Shown piece after piece: positions 50,401-58,539 of a stretch of DNA of 64,000 bases. Within the stretch, counting starts at the first letter, position 1; the number at the start of each line of letters is the position of its first letter. Under the pieces are notes generated by a model, which was not told the DNA's origin, searched no databases, and was given only the letters and a program-made list of their open reading frames with translations. The position numbers and the translations under genes are program-made. Source of the stretch: Datisca glomerata (lineage: Eukaryota > Streptophyta > Magnoliopsida > Cucurbitales > Datiscaceae); contig QANY01008042.1 of NCBI GenBank assembly GCA_003255025.1, positions 1,910,077-1,974,076 of the forward strand. Direction: 5' to 3'.

Positions 50401-52501
50401 CGAGTTTCTCTTGGAATGAAGAGCTCATATATTGGAGACAACAATGGCTTTCATATATCTTCAGAAACAGATCCCAATGAACATCCTGGAGATGAAGATT
50501 CTGTTGATGATACTGAGCCATCAATGTTTCTGGATAGCAAGTCAACCAAGGTCGTCAATATGGATTTTGAATGTGAAACTGCTGAATGTCCCCCTCTTGT
50601 TCTAGTGGAATCTAGAGCTTCTGTTCCTCCCCTAGAGGTCAATCTTGATGACCTGGATAAAGATGACAGTGATAATGCCATCCCTTCGGGAGTTGAAGAA
50701 CATCTTCATATGGATGTGGCAGATGCCATGAGTGAAAAGAATAAGAAGCAAGAGAAGAAGAGAGCAAAGGAAGAAAGGTCAACTGACTCAGCATTTTGTT
50801 TCTTGGTTTATTGTTGAAAGGCATTGTCTTGTTTCTTCCCACCTATTAATCTTTGAAAACAATTATGTGCAGGGAAAGAGAAATTAGGGCTGCTGAGGAA
50901 AGGCTATTGGAGAAGGATATACCAAGAACTGCTGATGAATTTGAAAAACTTGTCAGAAGCTCTCCCAACAGTAGTTTTGTTTGGTTAAAATACATGGCTT
51001 TCTTGCTCTCTGTTGCTGATGTTGAGAAAGCCCGCTCTATAGCTGAAAGGTTCTCATTCGTCTTTCTTGTCTATCTTGTCTTTAGTAATATGAAACTAAT
51101 ATATAAATAGTCGTTTGTGAGTATGAAATTGGAAAAAAAGACAACTAATTTGTCGAGGTATATCTGATTGGGAGAGTGGATAACCGGGAAACAGTTGCAA
51201 GATGGTTATTGAAGGCAGACTGTTAGGTGTTGCTTATATGATTTGAACATGGAACAGGCCTGAAATTCTTGCAATTAACATAATGCGTAATGATAAAAGA
51301 ATTTTGCTTCTTATTTCATTGATTTTCCCATTCAGTGGTTTGTTTTATAGCGCATGGCACAAAGTCAAAGCAGTTTCTTTTTGTTATTAAAGATACTGTT
51401 GTATGATCAGTTTGTGACTGTGTTACCAATATTTTATATCAATATTGTTCTTGCTTTTGAAGGGCTTTGAGAACAATAAACATCCGAGAAGAGAATGAGA
51501 AGCTCAATGTTTGGGTGGCTTACTTCAATCTGGAAAATGAATATGGAAATCCTCCAGAGGTAATAAATAATGCATCAGTGGTTTAATTCTTTGTCTTTAT
51601 TTATTAAATTTGGATACTGAAGTTTTTAAGCAATACCTTTTCAGGAAGCTGTTAAGAAAGTATTCCAACGAGCATTGCAATATAATGATCCCAAGAAGGT
51701 TCATCTAGCACTATTGGGAATGTATGAAAGAACTGAACAACATAATTTGGCAGATGATCTTCTGGACAGAATGGTCAAGAGGTTCAAGCATTCATGCAAG
51801 GTATTTTTCTTCTTTCCTGCCCGGATTTCCTTCCTGTGGGATAATTTTAATCTCGGTTTCATGGGATTTCAGGTTTGGTTAAGGCGTGTACAAAGGATAT
51901 TAAAGCAACAGCAAGATGGGGTTCAATCTATTGTTAATCGTGCATTACTTAGCCTTCCTCGACATAAGCACATTAAATTCATCTCTCAGACTGCTATCCT
52001 CGAATTCAAATCCGGGGTTCCAGATAGAGCCCGATCAATGTTTGAAGGAATTTTAAGAGAGTATCCCAAGAGGACAGACTTATGGAGCATATATCTTGAC
52101 CAAGTATATTTGATAGTGCCGACTTCATATATATTCTTTATTTTTTCTATTCAACAGAATGTGATATCTCAAAACCTTTACTGTCTTTTTAAACTTGCAG
52201 GAAATTCGACTTGGAGATGTGGATTTGATTCGTGCACTGTTTGAGAGGGCAATAAGTTTGAGCCTCTCTCCTAAGAAGATGAAAGTGCGTATAGCTTTTA
52301 TTTTATTTTCCCTTTGACCAATTGTTTTATGACTCATTTATTTTTCTGTTTTGATTGGCATCCACACGGATGCTTCACCGTCTTAATTTGCAGTTCTTAT
52401 TCAAAAAGTATCTCGAGTATGAGAAGTCACTTGGTGATGAAGAAAGAATAGAAGTTGTGAAGAAGAAGGCATTGGAATATGTCGAGAGTACATTGGCTTG
52501 A
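22753..52501 (+). CDS. RRP5: RRP5 (PDCD11 homologue), S1/HAT-repeat rRNA biogenesis protein; 40 exons
   Basis: RRP5 is a nucleolar RNA-binding scaffold of pre-ribosomes, needed for early 18S and 5.8S/25S rRNA processing. Exons (all phases join; 5808 nt, 1935 residues): 22753-22918, 23119-23324, 23723-23863, 23957-24130, 24578-24677, 27895-28007, 28105-28227, 28348-28419, 29139-29231, 29858-29971, 30053-30172, 31396-31581, 31773-31847, 33240-33376, 34034-34168, 34282-34427, 34529-34594, 35192-35298, 35408-35488, 35841-35915, 36011-36112, 37473-37641, 37727-37875, 37990-38073, 38171-38271, 38667-38820, 38911-38985, 39083-39239, 40572-41223, 47042-47102, 49383-49528, 49612-49792, 50026-50124, 50383-50777, 50873-51049, 51463-51559, 51645-51800, 51873-52103, 52201-52284, 52394-52501. 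Residues 1-55 are lysine-rich and basic. About 15 S1-like segments follow (about 126-1533), e.g. [19 protein letters not shown] and [18 protein letters not shown]. An acidic/basic linker (about 1540-1660) precedes HAT repeats (about 1665-1935) with [20 protein letters not shown] and [20 protein letters not shown]. The start is the first ATG in frame with exon 1. Length matches plant RRP5. Some donors are weak (e.g. GTTGGT after exon 20, GTCATA after exon 11), so a few boundaries could shift. Confidence 0.93.
24309..24570 (+). mobile_element. degraded TRIM in RRP5 intron 4
   Basis: Two copies of an LTR start, TGTTAAGAATTAATT, lie at 24309 and about 24501. The second is preceded by a purine tract, GTGAGGGAGAG, like a polypurine tract. 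After the first LTR, TGATATTAAAGCGGGAGGTC looks like a mutated TGGTATCAGAGC primer-binding site. The LTRs are about 65-70 bp. The right LTR ends within about 10-15 bp of the exon 5 acceptor (24577). A clean target duplication is not visible. Confidence 0.7.
25796..25857. repeat. 27-bp inverted repeat with 8-nt loop
   Basis: Arms 25796-25822 and 25831-25857 are complementary at 24 of 27 positions. The left arm starts GCTCTGTTTTTGCTC and the right arm ends GAGCAAAAACAGAGC. Transcribed as part of RRP5 intron 5, it would fold into a tight hairpin. A weaker, larger inverted repeat lies just upstream (about 25688-25772). Confidence 0.75.
26787..27357. mobile_element. MITE-like non-autonomous DNA transposon
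   Basis: The ends are inverted repeats: AGGGCTCGTTTGGCAGTC at the left, and AGGGCTTGTTTGGTAGCC read inward from the right. Subterminal TAGTACT/AGTACTGT words recur at both ends. Length is 571 bp, with no coding capacity. A target duplication is not clear, so I do not assign a superfamily; the GGGCTYGTTTGG end is common in hAT- and PIF-type MITEs. Confidence 0.7.
33377..34033 (+). other. RRP5 intron 14, GC-AG boundaries
   Basis: The exon ends ...CCCCG and the intron starts GCAAGT. Using the nearest GT (after GGCAA) would create a stop codon in the next exon; the GC donor joins PR to SELG in frame. Confidence 0.85.
34431..34475. repeat. (TC)n microsatellite directly after the intron 16 splice donor
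   Basis: About 22 TC units start at intron position 4: the donor reads GTATCTCTC. A TG-rich tail (34478-34496) follows. The intron is only 101 bp (34428-34528), so the repeat fills almost half of it. Confidence 0.95.
35505..35765 (-). mobile_element. 5'-truncated LINE tail in RRP5 intron 19
   Basis: The minus strand encodes the C-terminus of a LINE ORF2 ([15 protein letters not shown], then [15 protein letters not shown]). It is followed by 3' sequence and an A-run, seen as T on the plus strand at 35508-35515. The first residues (HALF, a stop, VIWNRR) show it is mutated. It sits antisense in a 352-bp intron, about 20 bp after the exon 19 donor. Confidence 0.7.
36490..36720. repeat. LTR/TRIM-like fragment in RRP5 intron 21
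   Basis: The phrase TGTACATATTGTCTGCTTTGG followed by GGACTCCCAAGG resembles the body of plant TRIM LTRs of the type seen at 18537 (ATATTGTCCGCTTTGGGC). It ends near GATGTGAGATTTCTAACA. No primer-binding site or second copy is visible. This is a resemblance only. Confidence 0.4.
38074..38170 (+). other. RRP5 intron 24, GC-AG boundaries
   Basis: The exon ends ...AATTACTTG and the intron starts GCAAGT and ends TCTAG. The next exon starts GTTCTC. The GC donor keeps the sequence KENYLVLSIPE in frame. Confidence 0.85.
38361..38413. repeat. (CT)n microsatellite in RRP5 intron 25
   Basis: An uninterrupted CT run of about 26 units, about 90 bp downstream of the exon 25 donor, followed by a C-rich tail. 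Confidence 0.97.
40051..40247. repeat. 98-bp tandem duplication in RRP5 intron 28
   Basis: Two near-identical units, 40051-40148 and 40149-40247, both start TTTCTCTACT and contain GCTACAGAGTCTCATTTGAG. They differ at a handful of positions. No coding or transposon signal. Confidence 0.9.
41564..46370 (-). mobile_element. Ty1/copia retrotransposon, antisense in RRP5 intron 29, degenerate
   Basis: The 3' LTR lies at 41564-41687 and the 5' LTR at 46221-46370. On the minus strand each starts TGTTGGA, and the 5' LTR is followed by the primer-binding site TGGTATCAAAGCC (46208-46220). A polypurine tract, AGCTTGAGGGGGAG, is at 41688-41701. Flanks carry the 5-bp duplication GGGTG (41559-41563 and 46371-46375). 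Minus-strand coding order: gag from 45842 (start MSESLDAA), protease at 44884 ([11 protein letters not shown]), integrase about 44200-43750 ([14 protein letters not shown]), reverse transcriptase about 43290-42600 ([24 protein letters not shown] near 42890), RNase H to about 42230 ([14 protein letters not shown]). Many stops and shifts make it inactive. LTR divergence shows it is not recent. Near the 3' end a 249-bp segment is duplicated. Confidence 0.93.
41634..42131 (-). repeat. 249-bp tandem duplication spanning the copia LTR/polypurine-tract junction
   Basis: Units 41634-41882 and 41883-42131 each hold part of the LTR start (TGTTGGACAATATTG on the minus strand), a polypurine tract (41688-41701 and 41937-41950) and about 170 bp of the 3' non-coding/RNase H edge. 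They differ by scattered substitutions and a 3-bp insertion (AGTAGAAGAG versus AGTAAGAG). Confidence 0.9.
47440..48720. repeat. diverged palindrome-array sequence in RRP5 intron 30 (copy D)
   Basis: Words of the same family recur (CTACTTGAACC, ACTTGAAGGGTTC, TCAAGTAGTTATGACA), mostly as imperfect half-palindromes separated by TTATGACATA-like spacers. It is much more diverged than copies A-C, and no conserved non-array block is found, so it is either an old copy or a related family. It hosts the TRIM at 48271-48627. Confidence 0.5.
48271..48627 (-). mobile_element. complete 357-bp TRIM
   Basis: LTRs at 48271-48388 (118 bp) and 48509-48627 (119 bp) share GTGTTAAGGA, GGGTACTAGAGCTTTATAAC and TAGCACAAAATG. 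On the minus strand both start TGTTGGAATGT. Directly after the 5' LTR is TGGTATCAGAAC, an initiator-Met tRNA primer-binding site, and directly before the 3' LTR is a purine-rich CCAGGAGGGTA. The internal region is just 120 bp. The flanks carry the 5-bp duplication CAAAT (48266-48270 and 48628-48632). It has no coding capacity and would need enzymes from another element. Confidence 0.92.
49529..49611 (+). other. RRP5 intron 31, GC-AG boundaries
   Basis: The exon ends AATGGCAG and the intron starts GCAAGT, the textbook GC-donor context (AG|GCAAGT). Splicing at the GT four bases on would put a stop in exon 32. Confidence 0.88.
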
Positions 52502-53129
52502 TATCATAACATCCTTGAATGTCTATGTCTAGTTGCAGCTATTGCCCAGCAAACATGTCTGAATCAGTTATCGTTTGAATCTTATGAACATCGGTTTGCT
52601 TCAGCTTGAAGAACATAAATTACCCTGGAAAACATTACAGAATAGTGACGAAAAGTTGAAGAAATCCGACTTACATGTTTGTTGACATCCATACGATCCT
52701 GGATTATATGTTGTAGAAGATAGTGGAAACAGAATCAGATCAGTTGTGAGTGTAAATCGCCGATTTTGTTAGTTATTATGAGGGCGAGATCATGTCAAGT
52801 CCTTTGGTTCTTAAGGATTTTTAGCATGCAGACTATTACTTTGGGTTTCTGGGAAACAAAGGTTGTATTTTATCATTTGTGGGAATTTTTATTACTAATA
52901 ATTTTGTAAATCATTTGATGCTTATGATGTTAATATACGAAACATTACAGCCAACAATGTCAGTGTGACCGGAAGCTTGGGTGAGTTCCATATTTCTAAA
53001 TGATTATTAGTGTTGTCTGGGGAGGCTTTTATCTTTTCAATGTTTGTATTGTGAACTAAAGCTTCATTCTCCTCAAAGATACTTGATTATTGTCTTTTGC
53101 TGTTATAAATGACAAGATTTGTCACAGTA
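52502..53129 (+). other. RRP5 3' untranslated region and downstream flank
   Basis: No open frame continues after the RRP5 stop. AATAATTTTGT and AATATACGAAAC stretches near 52895-52945 could carry the polyadenylation signal. The sequence up to 53129 has no recognised element. Confidence 0.4.
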
Positions 53130-53645
53130 GTAAAGCTTTGCAAACCTACGCTCAAAAAGAGAGAAGCCGTGGTGACCCCCCTGGACTGTGCGGATCCCCC
53201 AAGTGAATAGAAGTTGGATTTACATTGGATCTCACCTGAAACATCTCATCCATCTTCTTGAGGAGTTTGGTTTTAAAACTGGGTTCGAACATGAGAAGTT
53301 CATCATGTTAATGTGTCTTGGATGATTCACATCTTAGGATCAAGCTTGAGCACATTGAATTATCAATCTGGTTGAGAGTTCTTATAGCCCCAACATTGAA
53401 TTATCAATCTGGTTGAGAGTTCTCATAGGCCAAGCACAACGACGCAAATTTCAAGAACGAACTCTACCACTGAGCTGATAGCCCGTCGTGCGGGCTTCCT
53501 TACCAAAAGCGTAGAAACCTCATCCCTCTCCTTCCTTTTTTCACCCTATGCCGCTACTCTTTCTTTTCTTCGCCCCCATGTGGCCACATGGGAGGGAGGG
53601 ACATGGGGACATAAAAAAGTGGGATTGAGTTGTATTTTTAATTAG
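53130..53645 (-). other. nuclear plastid DNA insertion (NUPT): 16S-trnI spacer, trnI-GAU 5' exon and group II intron
   Basis: Minus-strand sequence follows plastid inverted-repeat DNA. From 53645 down to 53485 it matches the rrn16-trnI spacer (TGTCCCCATGT, GGCCACATGGGGGCGAAGA, GGCATAGGGTG, AGCCCGCACGAC). Then come the trnI 5' exon and the start of its intron (TTGCGTCGTTGTGC, CAATGTGCTCA, GATGTGAATCATCCAAG, GGTGAGATCCAATGTA, ATTCACTTGGGGGATCC). Similarity to the plastid sequence I know is clear but decayed by many substitutions, a 41-bp tandem duplication (53352-53433) and an apparent deletion near 53150. It does not function as plastid DNA here. The right end abuts the MULE-like unit. Confidence 0.88.
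53448..53484 (-). pseudogene. trnI-GAU: trnI-GAU 5' exon, plastid-derived, decayed
   Basis: GGGCTATCAGCTCAGTGGTA starts the exon, followed by altered anticodon-stem bases; the anticodon position reads GAA instead of GAT. The 3' exon is absent. This is a relic, not a tRNA gene. Confidence 0.85.
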
Positions 53646-53759
53646 AAAAATTGTATCTTGACAAAAAAAATTGTGCTGTCAAAATGGGTAATTTCTGGTT
53701 TTAATGTGATTTTTAAAATAAATTTTAAAATTAATTTAATTTTGAAACTAATTCTAAAA

Positions 53760-56700
53760 TTATGGTAAAACTGGCTACGTTAAAAGGCGTTTTTGTAAAA
53801 ACGACTTCAAGTTGGCAAAATATGTATTTACAAAAGACGCATTCAGTGCAGCCTAAAGACGTCTTTTGCAAAGACGTCTTCAGTGTAGATGCTCACACCT
53901 TACAAAAATCAACACAACCTATAACACAACCTTGCATAAAAAATTCATTCATCCTGCAGAACATTTTAACATCACACATTCTCTATGAAACAATATACAT
54001 TTTTAACAAATTTTATGACTTTACATTTTATATTATTCAACAAAAATTCAAATACAAAAAATATAAATCAGTTACGTTCCACACAGTGATCGTTTTCTTA
54101 TTTTTCTTGGGCGTTTTTCATATGTTTGTAGTTGAGTTATTTGTGGATATAGACCTTCCTCCATAATAGCCGCTGCTATACTTTTTTCCTCTACAATAAG
54201 CGACGGGTCTTCCTCCACAATATGTGGGTCTTCATCCACAATAGGAGCATCTTCCATAATAGGTGAGTTTCGGGCACGTCTTCTACCTTCTCCTCCAGGA
54301 GCACTAGTTTGTCCTCCTCTACGCCGTTGAAGTTGATGAAATGGTTCAGAAGTAGAACCAAGTTGAGTCATTGACTCACCTCCAAATGTATAAAAGACCG
54401 GCGACGTGTATGGCTCTTGCTGAGACATAAATGGTTTGTCTTGAGGTATGTGTGATTCTTGTTGACTTCTTTGAGATGAGTTATGCACTCCATGCCTTCG
54501 GGACAAAAGAGCTTGATAAGCCGCATTCGCTTATCTTATTGCTTGTGCGGCTGTCTCACACACATTACGAATTCGAGGCGTTATCCAAGACGACTCAATA
54601 TCATCAAATGTCAAATTGTTAATAATGTCCAGACTCTCCGTTTGCATAGATAAAAAGACATTATATAATTTACATTTTAATGACCATATAAGCCTTATTA
54701 ATTACATAAATTAATAAAAAAAATTATCATTAAATCATATAACGGTCCCTGTTGAGTTATGTATCGCTGTGTGATTTTCTGATACCATAACATGTATGAG
54801 CTATCATATCCATGTTCATCCACGTGCCTCTCAGCAATGTGTGTCCTACGCTGATCCCATCTCTCAATATATGCCTGATGTTGGATGCCCCAATTTAGTT
54901 CATTTCTCTCCCTTAAGTCTATGTCATGCAACCGTCTTTCGGTATCACATGGCTCGGGTACACGTTGAATCATACCGAATTATCTTAGAACACGATCCGG
55001 TTAATGCCATTCCACTATATGAAAGCAAATGAGGGAAGAGGCTGACCGCCATATATCTCCGTGTGTGATGCAGTATTCATGAAGTGTATGGATAATATCA
55101 TTATAAGGTTGTCATATAACTTATAAAAACCATATTATAAATAATATGACAAAAACCCGAGTATTACCTATGTTATAAGTAAAAAGCATAGTATTACCTA
55201 ATCTGGAGTTTGTCTATCTAATGCAAATCGATACACTTCAAGAACATGTGTGGAGCTCTCTGTGAGACTAAAAATATCTCTCCATCTATGAGATAAATTG
55301 CACAGTAATACATGTAAATGATAACATATATATATATAATAATCAAATGAGTTGACTTACCATATACCTAAAGTAGGAGGTGGCATTAGAAGTCCCGCCC
55401 CGTTGCAACCTCACTGGTGCCAAATGTGGAAATCGGTCTCATGCCCATAATTGCAGTAATACTAGTGGGCTAGCAATATCAGAAGCATTTTTATGGCTGG
55501 TTTTGCACATCTCCCCATACAACCATGCAAAACATACACTACCCCAACTATAGTGACCAGCCTCAGCAAAATCTTCTAGTAAAGGCAAGAACATCAAATG
55601 CACCTTAATGTTTGACTTATCACAAAAGGGTACCTCTGATAAGTTGTAGAATATATGCACGTGCATAACGTTGCACATAAAGCTCGTCATCATAATCAGA
55701 TAAGGGGGGAATATGTGCAGTCAAACACGTCATAAGTAAACGTGATGTAAATCACGTGGGCCTAGTCGAAATCCTAATAAATCTTCACATATCCTTGGCT
55801 AATCTCTATGTGTACTACCCGTTACCGCCATCCCATCAACTGGAAGTCCTAACTATATTTGCACATCTTGTAGAGTGATAGTACACTCATCATGTGCCAT
55901 ATGAAATGTGTGTATTTTAGGACGCCATCTCTCCACAAAAGATGTGATCAAGTGCCAGTCGAGGGCAATAAATCCAACCCTCGCAACTCCATAAAATCCA
56001 CCACGTATCAAATATGGAATAATACATCTATGGAGTGGCATGTTCCGATGAACAACTGCAGTATGTCGGCAACAATGTAAAACACGAGAATCCTCCTAGT
56101 CCTGAACATGTTGGGGTCTATGTTGATCCTGTAAATACAACACCGAGCTATCTTGTGGTCCAGGCTACATGATATCCTGAAAATGAGTGTCCGTTCGAAA
56201 TATAATGATTATATTGAATTACATAAAAATGTACAAAGTCAAATATTGACAATGACTCTACCACACTAAAATGTTGATGTCTGAGTATCGAGTATCTTTT
56301 TAAAGCATACTTAAGGTCTGTCTTACTTTCAAAACGTAAACCTTTGTATAATTCATTTGTTTCATTCCATATCCCAATACGTTGGATGAGTATCTGATCT
56401 AGCTTTGCATTTACGACATCCCAATCCAACTGAGCAAGGAATGGTGAAGATGGTTCATGCTGGAGTATTTCAGCTGAGGGGTTCACAACATCATCCTCTT
56501 CAACTTGGTCATCATCTTCATCAATAACATTACAATCATTTAGCTTCTCAAACTCTACCAAGAAGAAGCTACGTGGAGGGCTAGATGGATTCACATGAAA
56601 ATCATGAGCATCTGCATCTTCATGTGGCAAATAACTACTACTAGGTATATTTTCTTACACTGTAGGATACATGTCATTTTCATGAAATGGAGAAGAAATT

Positions 56701-57840
56701 GTTGCACTATCGTATACCTCAACTCCACCACACATATTGTCACTATACAAGTTTATGCTAGGACCTCCTACATCTCTAGCATTTTTGGTTAAATATAACT
56801 CAATTGTATTTGGTGGAGGAATTTGAAGCACAATAGTAAACATCACATGAGCATCGTTATCATTCCGTATCGAAAATTTCACATAGTTGAATGACCAAAC
56901 ACCAAGAGTAAGTGAATAACGATAAACTATGTCCAAGTTTCAATGTAAATCAGTCAATTGACAATGCTTCACATAAAGTATTATATAGCTCCTTAAAAGT
57001 AATCTTTTTATGAATTACAATTTCTCTCATTGAAGGTTGATCATAAGAAACTTCATTTGCACCGATTACGACACTATCATTCATGTAACATAAAACCACC
57101 ATAGACTTTCCCCTCATTTGTCAACCTACTAAACAATACACAACAATTTCAGAACTAGATCTTGAAATTCTACAAATTAATCTACAAATTCAAAGTTAAT
57201 AATTGCAATTTCATAATATATCAACACATTCGTAAATAAAATCTTACAAATTAAGAGTTTAAACATCACATAATTAAGAAAATGCATCTAAAATTGAATA
57301 ATTTTAAGATTTCAAGAACCCAAAACATATGAAAATCTAGGGTTTGAGAGATATTAAAGAGAGAGATTATAAAATTGATGACATATATCCATACAACATT
57401 CATAAAAAATGAATAATTTCAAGATTTGAAGAATAAATTTAAGAGATCAAATGAGTTAGAAATATACCTAAGTTCGAGAAGTTTTTGCTAGTAATTTGAG
57501 AGATTGGGATTTTTTTTTTGTGAATGAGAGTGAGATAAGAGTGAGAGAGGGTGCAATGCCGACGAAATGATAGTAAACTCTAGCCACAATCGATGACGAA
57601 CGGCGACGGGTTGGGGGGTTTCTTCTGTTTTTCGGGCATTTTGTTCGCCGAAGCAACTCTCTACTTTCTGTCTGTATGCGAGGAATATAAATGTATCGTT
57701 AAATGTATTTTTTATAAAGACGTCTTCTACTTTTATGAAGGCGACTTTACAAAAGATGCCTTCTACATGATCACATTTGTGGCCATGTCAGCACGAAAAC
57801 GTCTTTTGCTGTATATTTCTACCTTACTTTTAAATTTTAT
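53760..57840 (-). mobile_element. MULE-like unit carrying a PMD-type gene
   Basis: Outer limits are set by end regions rich in AAAGACGTCTT palindromes (53855-53866, 53870-53880; 57717-57727) and related AAAAGACG/CGTCTTTTG words, which occur at both sides but not between. Inside, the minus strand encodes a MuDR-type N-terminal region followed directly by plant mobile domain sequence. The catalytic transposase core (DDE region) is not seen, so the unit is probably non-autonomous. Exact termini and a 9-bp target duplication could not be fixed. Confidence 0.65.
54072..57117 (-). pseudogene. MuDR N-terminal region plus plant mobile domain (PMD, MAIN-like) gene, broken
   Basis: Reading starts at 57117 (MRGKSMVVLCYMNDS), with a short ubiquitin-like N-terminal part ending in a stop near 56940. 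The next frame (56936-56655) contains VMFTIVLQIPPPNTIELYL, then an acidic stretch (56630-56450) and NELYKGLRFESKTDLKYALK, the MuDR/MURA DNA-binding lead-in. From about 56160 PMD sequence follows: SSVLYLQDQHR, GGFYGVARVGFIALDWHLIT, VERWRPKIHTFHMAHDECTI, TLQDVQI. Later come a YSWGSVCFAWLYGEMC segment (55560-55500), the C-terminal QHQAYIERWDQRRTHIAERH part (about 54890) and a charged tail. Stops and shifts separate the parts, although some gaps (e.g. near 55400-55250) could be introns. PMD proteins such as MAIN act in plant transposon silencing and development, and PMDs also occur in MULEs. Function here is not inferred. Confidence 0.75.
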
Positions 57841-58366
57841 TTCAAAAATATAATATTTTAATTATTTTTTTTAAATATATTGTACAATACTCAAAAATCC
57901 ATCAAAATGACTCATGAACAATGACGAAAATTAGAGCTGCATGGGATAGGTTCGTCTATGTTCTACCTTCCAATGAGACTCGTTCATCGTTACAGTGATA
58001 CACGCATGTATATAGTACGGATTCAATGATTTTTTTATAACAAAGAAATGAACTTTCAGATACAACTACAAAAATGATTGAGAAAGGATGAATTGTAAAA
58101 ATATCCAAAAAAATAATTTGCAAAATGTCCGAGTAATGGATTTAGTTGTTAAATTACACATGCGAATGTAATTAAAGTTACTCACGTCTATAATTTTCCA
58201 ATCAAATTATTTACTCACTATTTTTTGTCATTTAAACAAACGTTTTGACCATTTTTGTAGTTCAAGTTAACAAGTTAGTTTTGTTAAGTACGTATAACAT
58301 ATTTAAGTATATTATTTTTTAATACTTTTTGGTTTTTCTTGAACGTGAATCTGTCTTCTTCAGCAC
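57841..58366. other. intergenic DNA, upstream flank of the CPSF-A family gene
   Basis: AT-rich, with no gene or repeat recognised. It separates the MULE-like unit from the promoter at 58367. Confidence 0.4.
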
Positions 58367-58374
58367 TATAAAAA
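58367..58374 (+). promoter_or_regulatory. TATA box of the CPSF-A family gene
   Basis: TATAAAAA lies 173 bp before the start codon, in the right setting for a plant core promoter. The leader would begin about 30 bp downstream. Confidence 0.6.
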
Positions 58375-58539
58375 GGAAAAACCAAGAAAATGATAACTTC
58401 TTCATCTCACCATCTCTGCGTTGGACACCTGCCTTGTCCGTATAGCCCCACGGAACAGGTAGTAGCAGAGAGACTTCATTAGCTCTTTAAATTTTCTCGA
58501 ACATAATCAAATTCCTTTCTGTTCCGAACTTAATCTCTA

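Noticed and set aside
53448..53484. tRNA-Ile gene
   Set aside because: Just the 5' exon is present, its anticodon is altered, and the surroundings are decayed plastid DNA.
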